Notes under the pieces: generated by a model
Told to the model about the DNA's origin: nothing
What the model saw: the letters and a program-made list of their open reading frames with translations, nothing else
The model's database searches: none
Assembly (NCBI GenBank): GCA_947685225.1
Contig: CANTUV010000024.1
Coordinates: 14,216,001-14,280,000, forward strand
Source: Garcia nutans
Taxonomy: Eukaryota; Streptophyta; Magnoliopsida; Malpighiales; Euphorbiaceae
DNA: 64,000 nt
Direction: 5' to 3'
Made by a program: the position numbers and the translations under genes
Shown here: in pieces, positions 34,074-46,562 of the stretch
Layout of the letters: the number at the start of each line of letters is the position of its first letter
Position numbering within the stretch: the stretch's first letter is position 1

Positions 34074-36645
34074 TGTAATATCCCTATTTGTGCCCTAGAA
34101 GTTTGGTTGTTGTTGTTGTTGTTGTTCATTTGGATTAATTGTATATGTTAAGTTGTTAAGGAATTAGGGTTTAGAGAGAAGTGTATATGTTGCGTAAATG
34201 GTAATATATATGACATATAAGTTGGTCAAAGGGAGAGTCAAGGTGTTGGATTTAGTGGAAGAAGATATTTCTTTTGTTATTGTGGAATTACATAAATGGG
34301 CATATAAGAGACAAGAGCTTAGTTATATAGTTAAGGGTGTTTTAGTATTTTTTCCTTGTAGAAATGCATGGTGGAGATTAAAAGAAGAAAAGTAAGGTTG
34401 ACTTATCATTTTCTTCTCTTTTCTATCATGTGTGGCCGGCTCAACAAAGGGGACAAGAGAGCAAGAGAATAATTGAAGGTTTTGATGATTTCAAGCTCAA
34501 ATTGAAAGGAGTTTTCTAATTTACAAGTTGGATTTTCAAGGAATTTCATTATTTGGTAAGTTTTCTCTTGTTTACTCTTGTTATTTTTGAAGTCTTGCTT
34601 GAGTTGAGTTGTGTTTTGATGATGGTTTGATTAAGGATGTTTATGATGTGAAGTTAAGTGTTGAGATTGCTTGTTAGAGGAGAAGTTAAGTTGGTGATGA
34701 TGTTGGGTGTGGTTATGTTGAGTTTGTGTTAGGGTTTGAGTTGGTAAGTGTTGTTTATGTTATGTTTGATTGGTTATTTTTGTTAATCTTTGAGTTGTTG
34801 GTGTTTGTTGGTTTTGAAAGTGAAGAAATCATGATTTTGGAAAGGGGCAGTAACGTTTGGGATCCCATGCCCGTGGCCTTTTGGTAGCCATGGCCGTGGG
34901 GGTTGGAGATGGTTACGGCCGTGGGCTTTGCTTAGGGTTGTTAAGTTTTATTTAGTGTTCTAAAGGTCTAAGCTAAGGTTAATAAGTGAGGAATGTTATA
35001 GAAATTGATGTGTTGCATCATTGTTTTGGATTAGGTGTTGGAAGAGGTGGTTTGCCCTAATTGTGAAGTGAAGGATCTTTGGAAGGAAGGATTGCTTAGT
35101 TGTGTGAGTGTTCATAAGGTAAGTACAACTACATCATTGTATTCATTTATAAGATGTTGGAACTTAACACATGTGAGTGTTAAGGTGTTAAGAGCATTAA
35201 TGCATTGTGGATGCATATTGTTAATGTTATGTGAATATTGTGTTATGCATGTGGAATGTATGTTAAGATCATTGTGTATGTATACTTGAGTAGTAAATTG
35301 TGGAACCGTATGATTTATTGCTTATGATGTAAGTAAAAAAAAAAGGTTAATGCATAGTTGCCTATATGATAATGCAATGTGATACTATATATGAAGGATG
35401 TGATGAATTGCTCTAATGTGATAGTTTTTGATGATTTAAATGATATGTGAGGCCATTGTGATTAGGTCAAAATGATGCAAATGGAATAGTTGAGGCATGA
35501 TTGCCTAATGAATTGTGAATTGTGAAATGAATTGAGAAAGAAATAAATGAAATGTTTGTGTGCCTAATATGTTGATTCAACTTTCAGAGTCCTGTTTTGA
35601 TGGCATGCCTATGAACCATTGGATAGGTGAAATGGGATGGCCCGTAAACCGATTCCAATTGGAAATTATGATATGAATCACTGGATAGGCGAAATGGGAT
35701 GGCCCGTAAGCCGATTTCAGTTGAAAAATGTGAATATGGAATGATGGTGAAATGGGAGACCCGTAAACCACTTCCATTGATAAATTAGTAACAGTCTAGC
35801 CTGGTTGAGGATCTCCTCATGTTAATGGGTTGATGGTCCAAGAGACTGGGTCTGTTACGCTATCCATGGATAGAGATGTGATATATATATATATTGCCTA
35901 CGGGCTTGATGAATGTGATATTGAATCAAAACAGGGACTCTGAACTTTGAATAATGTATTAGATTTGTTATGGGCCCAATGCTTGTGTTTGATTAAACGT
36001 GACTAGTGTTTGATGAAACTTATGAGTAAAGTTAAGATATGATGTTTTGAAATATGATTTTGGTTGGATAAACTATGATGACTATGGTATGAATTGAAGT
36101 GAATTACTTACTTGAGTTGTGCATAGAACTTGATTGTGTGACATGAGTATTGCATCATAGCATATTGTTATTTTAGTTGTTTTACTAAGCCATTGGCTTA
36201 GCGCGATTTGATTTATCGCGCAGGTGTTAGAGAAGAACCCGAGAGTTCCGCTAGACAGAGTGAGTCTAGACGTTGAGGATTGGCTTTAGGACTTAAAGAT
36301 CAGAGCAGTGCTGCCAACCATGTATAGTTTCTTTATATTTTGTAAAGGAATGATTTTAATGTATATATATATATGTAATTGTAAACTTGAACTTGGATGT
36401 TTTAATATATGTAAATATTTTATAATTTTCGCTGCGTATCAAATAAATGTTGATATCCATTTCAATTTCTATTACAAATTAAATACTATAATACATTTCT
36501 TATATTGTACAAAAATAACAAAATGGTTTAGGGTTTATAAAAGAGTTAAATGGTTTAAAGAAGTCGTAGCATTCCTATGTTCTATGTACGTATATTACAT
36601 TTTGGTGATATGTAATGTCCGTATATGGGATCTAGGAGTGTTACA
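34074..36645 (+). repeat. 5' LTR of the Tekay-like element
   Basis: TGTAATATCCC to AGTGTTACA, 2572 bp. It opens with a GTT microsatellite at about 34,105, three units shorter than in the 3' copy. GC-rich CCCGTGG/GGCCGTGGG repeats lie at 34860-34930. About 2.5 units of a 66-bp repeat with GAAATGGGATGGCCCGTAA lie at 35610-35775. ORFs at 34198, 35035 and 35577 are duplicated with the LTR and are not genes. Confidence 0.95.
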
Positions 36646-36652
36646 ATTGTTT

Positions 36653-36664
36653 TGGTATCAGAGC
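36653..36664 (+). promoter_or_regulatory. Primer-binding site, tRNA-iMet
   Basis: TGGTATCAGAGC, a perfect copy of the canonical site, 7 nt after the LTR. Confidence 0.95.
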
Positions 36665-36812
36665 CTAGGTTTGAGATTCTCAACCTAGGTAACTTATAAA
36701 GTAAAAGAATATTTTGATTATAAAGTTGATTTTAAATAAAATACATGTTGGTATTGGCAGCCTCTGATCTTTAATAAGGTGTATTCGGTTTTGTTTGCAG
36801 ATATAGGTAGTA

Positions 36813-38795
36813 ATGGATCCCCACTCACGTCAGTCTGTTGAGGGGAGTGCAGAGAGTATAGCCCCTGTTGAGAGTAGGGAGGGTGCTAGAGTGGAGGTAG
36901 CTAGTGAGGTGCCTGCTTCGGTATCTGGAAGACCAGCAGGTGATGAGGTTCCTCCAGCCTGGTTTAGGCATATGATGGAAGCAATGAGACAAGCACCAGT
37001 GCAGCAGCCACCACCACCACCTCAGCCTCAGGTACCAGTGAGACAATATGACAAACTGAGGAAGTTTGGGGCAGAGGATTTTCTGGGTACGATAGATCCA
37101 GCTGTGGCAGAACAGTGGCTTGATAAAGTTCAGAGAATTTTTATTCAGTTGCAAGCCACGTCAGAGGAAAAGTTTGATTATGCTAGGTCATTATTGCAGA
37201 AGGACGCTTATGACTGGTGGAAGACCGTACCTCATGCTATGGATGATCCACCTACATTGACCTATGCAGATTTTCTCAGAGAATTTGAATTGAAGTATAC
37301 TCCTAGGGAGTATAAGGATGTGAAGAAAATGGAGTTTTTGAGTCTGAAACAGGAGCACCGGACAGTAACTGAGTATGAAGTGGAGTTCATCCGGTTGAGC
37401 CATTATGCGGGAGGCATCATATTAGACGAGATAGACAGATGCAGGAGGTTTGAAGAGGGATTGAGGCCCTCTATTATGTGCCTTGTGGCGGGCTCCAGGT
37501 ATCAAGATTTCTCCCAGCTAGTTGCTGCAGCTAGGAGTGTAGAGCGAGCCCAAGGCATTGCAGCATCTGTTTCTGAAGAGGAGTCTAGAGGGAGAAGACC
37601 ACAGTTTGAGGCAGGGTCTTCGTCGGTTAAGAGAGGTAGAGGGAGCTTTGTTCCTAGAGTGGGAAGGAGTCAGAGGCTGATGAGTAGGTCAGTGCAGTTT
37701 CAGAGACAGAGATCGAGACCTACAGCTTCTGTGGCTAGTGCACCTACTCCCTTTATTCAGAGATCCACTCCGCCGGCATGTGAGCTTTGTGGTAAGGTTC
37801 ATGTGGGTAATTGTCAGAGGATTGGTAGATCAGGAGTATGTTTTCGTTGTGGATCACCTGACCATTTCATTAGAGAGTGTCCTGAGATGCAGGACCAGAG
37901 GTCAGTGGAATCTACAGCTTCTCGGCAGAGTTTTAGCAGAGGAGGTCGAGGAAGCAGGGGTTTTAGCCGAGGGGGTAGATCTGGGTATAGTCAGAGAGGA
38001 GGATCAGCACCCAGGGATGACAGACCAGGTGAGGCTGGGCCTTCTCAGCGGGTTTATGTGATGCAGAGACAGCCTGATGCTTCTGCAGTCATAGCTGGTA
38101 CTTTTTCTTTATTTGGCATTTCTGTACTTGCTTTGATTGACCCTGGATCCACACATTCATACATTAGTGCATCAGTATTGCCTGTGTCTGAAATGCATGC
38201 TGAGTCCCTAGGATTTGATGTGTTGGTGACAAATCCTTTAGGGCATAGTGTGATTGTTAGTAAGGTGCATAGAGATTGTGCAGTGGTGGTACAGGGTGAG
38301 AAGTTCTGTGGTGATTTGATTGAAATGCCATTTAAAGAATTTGATTTGATTCTAGGCATGGATTGGCTGTCTAGGCATGGAGCTGTAGTGGATTGTAGGA
38401 AGAAGTGTGTTACTTTGAGAACTAGTGATGATAGAGTAGTGTTGGTATCTAGTGAGCAGAGACAGCTTGCATCTTTGTTTGTTTCAGCTGTTGCAGCTAG
38501 GAAGATGATCAGAAGAGGGTGTGAAGCTTATCTTGCTCATGTGTTGGATACCAGAGTGGTAGGTTCTCAATTGGATAGTATTCCCACAGTTTCAGAGTTC
38601 CCAGATGTTTTTCCAGAGGAGTTGCCAGGATTGCCTCCTGAGAGAGAGGTGGAGTTTGGTATAGATTTGTTGCCAGGTACCACTCCTATCTCTATTACTC
38701 CTTATAGAATGGCACCTGTTGAATTGAGGGAATTGAAGGTGCAGTTGCAGGAATTGTTAGATAAGAATTTTATTCGCCCTAGTGTGTCGCCATAG
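36813..38795 (+). pseudogene. gag-protease ORF of the Tekay-like element
   Basis: 660 codons from MDPHSRQSVEGS to a premature TAG. The gag domain covers about residues 95-235 (VAEQWLDKVQRIF, YDWWKTVPHA, FELKYTPREYKD). A zinc knuckle of the CCHC form is at about 343-356 (CFRCGSPDHFIREC), preceded by a CELCGKVHVGNC motif. An Arg/Gly-rich stretch (about 370-395) is typical of nucleocapsid. The aspartic protease has ALIDPGSTHSYIS near 439-451, then the ILGMDWLSRHGA motif. The frame enters the reverse transcriptase N-terminus (ITPYRMAPVEL). The stop at 38793-38795 replaces the Trp of the usual SPWGAP motif (TGG to TAG). Everything before it is intact, so a gag-protease product remains possible. 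Confidence 0.93.
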
Positions 38796-38976
38796 GGAGC
38801 TCCTGTTTGTTTGTTAAGAAGAAAGATGGTACTATGAGATTGTGTATCGATATAGGCAATTGAATAAAGTGACTATCAAGAATAAATATTCTTTGCCTAG
38901 AATTGATGATCTCTTTGATCAATTGAAGGGAGCAGCTGTGTTTTCTAAGATTGATTTGAGATCAGGGTACCATTAG
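38796..38976 (+). pseudogene. Damaged reverse-transcriptase start (two 1-nt losses and a stop)
   Basis: In this 180-nt segment one T is missing at about 38,806-38,808 and another at about 38,849-38,852; both lie in short T or TA runs. TAG at 38974-38976 replaces the Gln of the RSGYHQ motif. The pieces NKVTIKNKYSLPRIDDLF and KGAAVFSKIDLRSGYH can still be read in one frame between the second deletion and the stop. Confidence 0.85.
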
Positions 38977-41445
38977 TTGCGGGTCAGAGCTGAGGATGTG
39001 TCGAAGACAGCTTTTCGAACCAGGTATGGGCATTATGAGTTTTTGGTGATGCCATTTGGTTTGACGAATGCACCTGCCGCTTTCATGGATTTGATGAATA
39101 GGGTGTTTAGGCCCTATTTGGATCAGTTTGTAGTGGTGTTTATAGATGATATTTTGGTGTATTCTCAGGATGAGAAAGAGCATGACAAGCATTTGAGGAT
39201 TGTGTTGCAAATCTTAAGAGAGAAGCAGTTGTTTGCTAAGCTGTCAAAGTCCGAATTCTGGCTTGATCAAGTAGCTTTTCTCGGTCATATTGTTTCAGCA
39301 GATGGCATTAGAGTTGACCCGAGTAAAGTTGAAGCTATTCTGAATTGGAGTCCACCGAAGTCTGTGACTGAGATTAGAAGTTTTCTGGGTTTGGCAGGCT
39401 ATTATCGACGCTTTGTAAAAGGATTTTCTTTAATAGCTACTCCACTCACCAGATTACTTCGGAAGGGAGTGAGATTTGTGTGGACGGATCAGTGTCAAGC
39501 TAGTTTTGAGCAGTTGAAAGAGATGTTGACTCAAGCACCTGTTCTCACTTTACCTGTGGAAGACAAACCATTTGTGATTTATAGTGATGCTTCACATAGT
39601 GGTTTAGGTTGTGTGTTGATGCAAGAGGGTAAAGTGATAGCTTATGCTTCTCGTCAGTTGAAGCCGCATGAGCTCAACTATCCGACGCATGATTTAGAGT
39701 TGGCAGCCATTGTTTTTGCTTTAAAGATTTGGCGACATTATCTGTATGGAGAGAAATGTTTTATTTATACAGATCACAAGAGTTTGAAGTATTTGGGTGT
39801 TCAGAAGGAGCTTAATCTTCGACAGAGGCGATGGTTGGAATTGATTAAAGACTACGACTGTTTGATAGATTATCATCCAGGTAAGGCTAATGTTGTTGCA
39901 GATGCCTTAAGTCGGAAGTCTTTAGCAGGTTTGACTGCTTATTCGCTCTTGTTGCTTGTTGAATTGAGAGCGTTGCATGCTAATTTTACACTTTGTGATG
40001 ATGGTGCATTGTTGGCACAATTGCAAGTGAGGCCAGTGCTGTTAGATCAGATTAAGGAGGCTCAGTTGAATGATAAGAAGATTCAGAAGATTGTTTCAGA
40101 GTGTCAACAGGAAGAGAGCCGGGATTTTGTTATAAGAGTTGATAGGAGTTTGTGGTTTAAAGATAGATTGTGTGTGCCTGATGATGATAGTTTGAGAAGG
40201 ATTATTTTGGAAGAAGCACATCAATCAGCTTTTGCTATGCATCCAGGCAGTACGAAGATGTACCATGATTTGAGACAGTATTATTGGTGGCCCGGTATGA
40301 AGAGAGACATTGCAGCTTTTGTGTCTAAATGCCTCACATGTCAGAGAGTGAAAGCTGAACATCAGGTTCCAACTGGGTTGCTTCAACCGTTGTCAGTGCC
40401 TGAATGGAAGTGGGAGAGAGTGACTATGGACTTTGTGTCTGGTTTGCCTTTGACACAAAGAAAGCATGATGCTATTTGGGTGATTGTCGATAGGCTGACT
40501 AAGACAGCTCATTTTCTTCCAGTTCGGATGGATTATTCGCTTGAGAGGTTGGCTGAGCTGTACATCCATGAGATTGTGAAGTTGCATGGAGTCCCAATTT
40601 CTTTAGTGTCTGATCGAGATCCTAGGTTCACTTCGAGATTTTGGAAGAGTTTGCATGGAGCTTTAGGTTCTCGATTACACTTTAGTACTGCTTTCCATCC
40701 TCAGACAGATGGGCAGTCAGAGAGAGTGATACAGATTATCGAGGATATGTTGAGAAGTTGTGTTATTGACTTCTCTGGAAGTTGGGACGGATTCTTGTCA
40801 CTTGTGGAGTTTGCCTATAATAACAGTCATCAATCGAGCATTGGTATGGCACCATTCGAGGCATTATATGGGAGGAGGTGTAGGACACCTTTGTGTTGGA
40901 GTGAAGCTAGTGAAGGTAAGATAATTGGTCCTGATTTGATTAAGGAGACTGAAGAGAAAGTGAGAATGATTCGAGACCGATTGAGAGCAGCTTCAGATCG
41001 ACAAAAATCTTATTCGGATTTGAAGAGGAGAGACATTGAGTATAAGGTGGGAGATAAAGTATTTTTGAAGGTGTCTCCTTGGAAAAAGATCTTAAGATTT
41101 GGTCGAAAAGGGAAGTTGAGTCCTCGTTTCATTGGGCCATATGAAGTTTTAGAAAGAGTGGGACCAGTTGCTTATCGGCTTGCTTTACCACCTGTTTTGG
41201 ATCGGATTCATAATGTCTTCCATGTTTCTATGTTAAGGAGATACAGATCAGACCCATCTCATGTGTTATCAGTTGAATCTATCGAGGTGAGTCCGGATCT
41301 GACATTCGAAGAAGAGCCAATTGCTATTTTGGCACATGAAGTGAAAGAGTTGAGGAACAAAAGAGTGCCACTTGTGAAAGTGTTATGGAAGAATCATGGA
41401 AGAGAAGAAGCAACTTGGGAGAGTGAGCAAGCTATGCGAGATTAG
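38977..41445 (+). pseudogene. RT, RNase H, integrase and chromodomain of the Tekay-like element
   Basis: 822 open codons. Reverse transcriptase: MPFGLTNAPAAFMDLMNRVF and the catalytic FIDDILVYS (about residues 55-63). RNase H: IYSDASHSGLGCVLMQ (about 200-215), TDHKSLKYL and ADALSRK. Integrase zinc finger of the HHCC type at about 414-455 (CLTCQRVKAEHQ); catalytic D in MDFVSGLP (about 484), D in VSDRDPRF (about 545) and E in QSERV (about 580). The C-terminal chromodomain (PIAILAHEVKELRNKRVPLV to ATWESEQAMRD) places it in the chromoviruses. TAG at 41443-41445 probably replaces a Lys codon about eight codons before the natural stop, so the chromodomain end is slightly short. RT lacks its first part because of the upstream lesions. 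Confidence 0.93.
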
Positions 41446-41502
41446 CATCCTCAGTTGTTTCAGAGTTGATTTCAGGTAATTTCGAGGACGAAATTTCTTT
41501 TT

Positions 41503-41515
41503 AGAGGGGGAGAAT
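41503..41515 (+). promoter_or_regulatory. Polypurine tract of the Tekay-like element
   Basis: AGAGGGGGAGAAT immediately before the 3' LTR. Confidence 0.85.
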
Positions 41516-44152
41516 TGTAATATCCCTATTTGTGCCCTAGAAGTTTGGTTGTTGTTGTTGTTGTTGTTGTTGTTGTTCATTTGGATTAATTGTATATGTT
41601 AAGTTGTTAAGGAATTAGGGTTTAGAGAGAAGTGTATATGTTGTGTAAATGGTAATATATATGACATATAAGTTGGTCAAAGGGAGAGTCAAGGTGTTGG
41701 ATTTAGTGGAAGAAGATATTTCTTTTGTTATTGTGGAATTACATAAATGGGCATATAAGAGACAAGAGCTTAGTTATATAGTTAAGGGTGTTTTAGTATT
41801 TTTTCCTTGTAGAAATGCATGGTGGAGATTAAAAGAAGAAAAGTAAGGTTGACTTATCATTTTCTTCTCTTTTCTATCATGTGTGGCCGGCTCAACAAAG
41901 GGGACAAGAGAGCAAGAGAATAATTGAAGGTTTTGATGATTTCAAGCTCAAATTGAAAGGAGTTTTCAAATTTACAAGTTGGATTTTCAAGGAATTTCAT
42001 TATTTGGTAAGTTTTCTCTTGTTTACTCTTGTTATTTTTGAAGTCTTGCTTGAGTTGAGTTGTGTTTTGATGATGGTTTGAGTAAGGATGTTTATGATGT
42101 GAAGTTAAGTGTTGAGATTGCTTGTTAGAGGAGAAGTTAAGTTGGTGATGATGTTGGGTGTGGTTATGTTGAGTTTGTGTTAGGGTTTGAGTTGGTAAGT
42201 GTTGTTTATGTTATGTTTGATTGGTTATTTTTGTTAATCTTTGAGTTGTTGGTGTTTGTTGGTTTTGAAAGTGAAGAAATCATGATTTTGGAAAGGGGCA
42301 GTAGCGTTTGGGATCCCACGCCCGTGGCCTTTTGGTACCCATGGACGTGGGGGAGGTGATCACTTTTGGGCAGAATGCTTCCTAAAGCCACGACCGTGGG
42401 GGTTGGAGATGGCTACGGCCGTGGGCTTTGCTTAGGGTTGTTAAGTTTTATTTAGTGTTCTAAAGGTCTAAGCTAAGGTTAATAAGTGAGGAATGTTATA
42501 GAAATTGATGTGTTGCATCATTGTTTTGGATTAGGTGTTGGAAGAGGTGGTTTGCCCTAATTGTGAAGTGAAGGATCTTTGGAAGGAAGGATTGCTTAGT
42601 TGTGTGAGTGTTCATAAGGTAAGTACAACTACATCATTGTATTCATTTATAAGATGTTGGAACTTAACACATGTGAGTGTTAAGGTGTTAAGAGCATTAA
42701 TGCATTGTGGATGCATATTGTTAATGTTATGTGAATATTGTGTTATGCATGTGGAATGTATGTTAAGATCATTGTGTATGTATACTTGAGTAGTAAAGTG
42801 TGGAACCGTATGATTTATTGCTTATGATGTAAGTAAAAAAAAAATGGTTAATGCATAGTTGCCTATATGATAATGCAATGTGATACTATATATGAAGGAT
42901 GTGATGAATTGCTCTAATGTGATAGTTTTTGATGATTTAAATGATATGTGAGGCCATTGTGATTAGGTCAAAATGATGCAAATGGAATAGTTGAGGCATG
43001 ATTGCCTAATGAATTGTGAATTGTGAAATGAATTGAGAAAGAAATAAATGAAATGTTTGTGTGCCTAATATGTTGATTCAACTTTCAGAGTCCTGTTTTG
43101 ATGGCATGCCTATGAACCATTGGATAGGTGAAATGGGATGGCCCGTAAACCGATTCCAATTGGAAATTATGATATGAATCACTGGATAGGCGAAATGGGA
43201 TGGCCCGTAAGCCGATTTCAGTTGAAAAATGTGAATATGGAATGATGGTGAAATGGGAGACCCGTAAACCACTTCCATTGATAAATTAGTAACAGTCTAG
43301 CCGGGTTGAGGATCTCCTCATGTTAATGGGTTGATGGTCCAAGAGACTGGGTCTGTTACGCTATCCATGGATAGAGATGTGATATATATATATATATTGC
43401 CTACGGGCTTGATGAATGTGATATTGAATCAAAATAGGGACTCTGAACTTTGAATAATGTATTAGATTTGTTATGGGCCCAATGCTTGTGTTTGATTAAA
43501 CGTGACTAGTGTTTGATGAAACTTATGAGTAAAGTTAAGATATGATGTTATGAAATATGATTTTGGTTGGATAAACTATGATGACTATGGTATGAATTGA
43601 AGTGAATTACTTACTTGAGTTGTGCATAGAACTTGATTGTGTGACATGAGTATTGCATCATAGCATATTGTTATTTTAGTTGTTTTACTAAGCCGTTGGC
43701 TTAGCGCGATTTGATTTATCGCGCAGGTGTTAGAGAAGAACCCGAGAGTTCCGCTAGACAGAGTGAGTCTAGACGTTGAGGATTGGCTTTAGGACTTAAA
43801 GATCAGAGCAGTGCTGCCAACCATGTATAGTTTCTTTATATTTTGTAAAGGAATGATTTTAATGTATATATATATATATATGTAATTGTAAACTTGAACT
43901 TGGATGTTTTAATATATGTAAATATTTTATAATTTCCGCTGCGTATCAAATAAATGTTGATATCCATTTCAATTTCTATTACAAGTTAAATACTATAATA
44001 CATTTCTTATATTGTACAAAAATAACAAAATGGTTTAGGGTTTATAAAAGAGTTAAATGGTTTAAAGAAGTCGTAGCATTCCTATGTTCTATGTACGTAT
44101 ATTACATTTTGGTGATATGTAATGTGCGTATATGGGATCTAGGAGTGTTACA
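41516..44152 (+). repeat. 3' LTR of the Tekay-like element
   Basis: 2637 bp. It is longer than the 5' copy by about 60 bp near 42,345-42,405, where an extra unit between CGTGGGGG repeats is present, and by three GTT and a few AT units. Target duplication CTCTA follows at 44153-44157. Confidence 0.95.
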
Positions 44153-44342
44153 CTCTACCTCCATCAGGGTTACTTCCAGCTTGGTATCGTACCCATATTG
44201 TTGAATAAAGGCTTTGTATAGTAAATCCCAGTCTTTTTGAGTGTTTTCCTCTAAGGTATTAAACCAATTTTGCACAATAGGATCCAAAAAAGCATGAAAT
44301 ACCTTAGAGTTTGAGCCTTGGTACTTTGGCAGACTATATGGC
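44153..44342 (-). pseudogene. Antisense Tat gag (element D), middle part
   Basis: Minus strand reads PIVQNWFNTLEENTQKDWDL, then LYKAFIQQYGYDTKLEVTLM. This is the part of gag directly before the segment at 33145-34073. It is cut at 44342 by the LTR of Tat element F. Flanking base order (ATGGC before the LTR) could be one half of F's target duplication; the other half is outside the window. Confidence 0.85.
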
Positions 44343-46543
44343 TGTAGACCCTTAATTTTTGATCCAGTCTGGTCCGATATTTTTTTTATATATAGTCCAA
44401 AATAATTTTTGTGGTATTTTAATTAAATAATATCTATTTTAGTATTTATTATTAATATTTTTAATAAAAATAAAAAAGTAATATTAGTAAAGTTTAAAAA
44501 AAATAAAAAATAAAAAATAAATAAATAAATAAAAATCGGCGATGGAAAAATCAGCGACGAAAAATTTCATCGCTGAAAGTGAATTGGCTTGGGCCAATTC
44601 GCAGCAGAAATTTCCTGCGGGCGAATTGGCCACAAGCCAATTCGTAGCAGGAAGTTCCTGCGGTGAAATGGCCTTAAGCGTAGTTTTTTCCGAAACCAAA
44701 TTCTATTTTGTTTTGGTTTCTTTTCCTAAATGGTGTTAATTTTCTTAGACAATTAGAAGTAGGTTTATTATTTTTTCCATAAATACCACATTAAAACATA
44801 GAATTGGGGGGAGGAAAAATTGTTTTACTGGAGAGACTTTGGACTTCTGACTTGGGAGGAAAAAGAAAATAGAAACCCTAGGAGCAAGAAACGACAAAAA
44901 GTTAGCAACAAGAAGCATTCATCAATCCATCAAAGGCAGGAGCATTGCCTTCGTCATTATTCATCCAGAAGCCAATTGTGGAGGAACCAACGAACGGAGG
45001 TTTGATTATTAATCTTTGATTTGATTATATTTACAATGTTATTGCCATATTTTCTTTTAAATGTTTCTATCCTTTGTTTTGATTTTGAGTCAGTAACCTA
45101 AATTATTGAACTTAGTAATATGTTTTACAGATTAAATCATCCTTCTATTTCCAAAACTTCCAAAACCCTAAATCATCCTTCTGTTTCCAAAACTTCAAAA
45201 CCCTAAAACTGTTCTTCTATTTCCAAAACTTCAAAAACCCTAAAACTGTCCTTCTATTTACAAAACTTTAAAACCCTAAATTATTTTTCCCCGAACTATT
45301 TTCTTAATCATCTAAACCCTAACTTATTTGTCTGAAACTTCAAAATTGTCTGCTTAATTGTCCAAAACCCTAATCTTCTTTACAGTTTCTAAAAACTTTA
45401 ATCATAATTGTTTCTATAAAACTCTAAACTGTTTTCTTAAATCCTAAGATCAAATATATTTTCCAAATTATCAAAAACCCTAATCCAGTAAACCCTAGTT
45501 TCCCTAAACCCTAATTCTTAGAATATTAAAACTTTATGACAAGTTCATCAACACCTAAAATCATAATCTAGTGAACCTAAAACCCAATATTTTAAAATTA
45601 TAAACCCTAATGTCTTAAAAAGCCCTAATTTCATGATGTTTCTTAAAGCCCTAACTAAACCTACTTTTTTAAATCACAGTAACATTATTTTCATAAAAAA
45701 CATCCAAAACCTTAAATCTTTTTAACATCCAGTAGCTATGTTATTACTTTAAAATATTTCTCAACAAATTAAACTAGTATATGCAAAACCCTAGTTATTG
45801 AACATAAAACCCTAGAAACTCTAATTAATACATGAAACCCCTAAAGTTAATATATTTACTATTTTATTTAAATTGGATGAATGTTTATTGCATATTTTGA
45901 TTAATGTTTGATATCTTTGATGAATGATTTATTTATTATGAATGGTTATTTACTTTTATTGATTTATTTTCCAAAAATTGTAAGAGGTATGTTTTCACTT
46001 TGTGGGTACCTTATTAGTTAAATTTTATGTAATTTAAATTGCTTTTATATTTTGGACCAATGTAAAGGACATGTTTCTATCTTTCGGTGGGTGTCATATT
46101 TAGTTTTAGACATGGATGATGTAAGGACATGTTTCCATCCTCGGATTGGTGTCCATTTATTTGCTGTACTTGGATATTGCTTTGATTTTAATATAATGAT
46201 GCTTTATTTTAATTATTGCATGTAGTATGGATAATATTGTTATATTTAAGAATTTTATAATATTAAGACCTGCAAAGGAGGCCGTATCCAATGAACCGGG
46301 CATTGTGGGGGTGCTGGGCCATTTCTCACCTTCCCCACACATACTCAACTTTTCGAACCCATTAGGGGGTTGGGGATTCCTTAGAAATCGAGTCATCTAC
46401 CCCTTTCTTTTTTTCGGCCCGTTCGGGTGGCGACTCCATTTTCTCCTGGCTTAGGCCTGTGTTGTCTAAGGCCCCGAGCCTAAACAGTGCCGAAGTCACA
46501 AGAACCATTCCACTGGGAGTGGAGGCAAAAATCCCCTCTCACA
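44343..46543 (+). repeat. 5' LTR of element F
   Basis: TGTAGACCC to CTCACA, 2201 bp. The TATA box is mutated (CATAAATA at about 44,779). A GC-rich segment with GCGAATTGGCC is at 44,620. Roughly fifteen CCCTA words lie at 45,160-45,850, partly as 35-bp tandem units with CTTCTATTTCCAAAACTT. Stem-loops are near 45984-46012, 46065-46094 and 46125-46152. A TGGCGACTCCA repeat of the primer site lies at 46428-46438. Confidence 0.88.
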
Positions 46544-46544
46544 G

Positions 46545-46562
46545 TGGTGACTCCACTGAGGA
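46545..46562 (+). promoter_or_regulatory. Primer-binding site of F (tRNA-Arg)
   Basis: TGGTGACTCCACTGAGGA; two transitions from the form at 2977-2994. Confidence 0.8.

Larger units (their letters stand above)
34074..44152 (+). mobile_element. Complete Tekay/Del-type chromovirus, recently inserted
   Basis: Two full LTRs, a tRNA-iMet primer site, gag-protease, reverse transcriptase, RNase H, integrase with chromodomain, and a polypurine tract. Exact 5-bp target duplication CTCTA at 34069-34073 and 44153-44157. The host sequence is Tat gag in antisense, which rejoins across the insertion. By eye the LTRs differ by about sixteen substitutions over about 2.57 kb plus a few repeat-length changes, pointing to a young insertion. 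The coding region carries three stop codons and two 1-nt deletions, so this copy is not autonomous. Confidence 0.95.

Noticed and set aside
33841..34098. Plus-strand ORF of 85 codons
   Set aside because: Shadow of the antisense Tat gag of element D; the minus strand gives recognisable gag motifs.
34198..35777. Small ORFs of 60-85 codons in the Tekay LTR
   Set aside because: They are duplicated identically in the 3' LTR (41649-43278) and have no start context, domain or conservation beyond LTR identity.
44343..46543. Interpretation of this LTR as a solo LTR
   Set aside because: It is followed by the primer site, leader and gag, and a close partner LTR begins at 62459, so it is the 5' LTR of element F.
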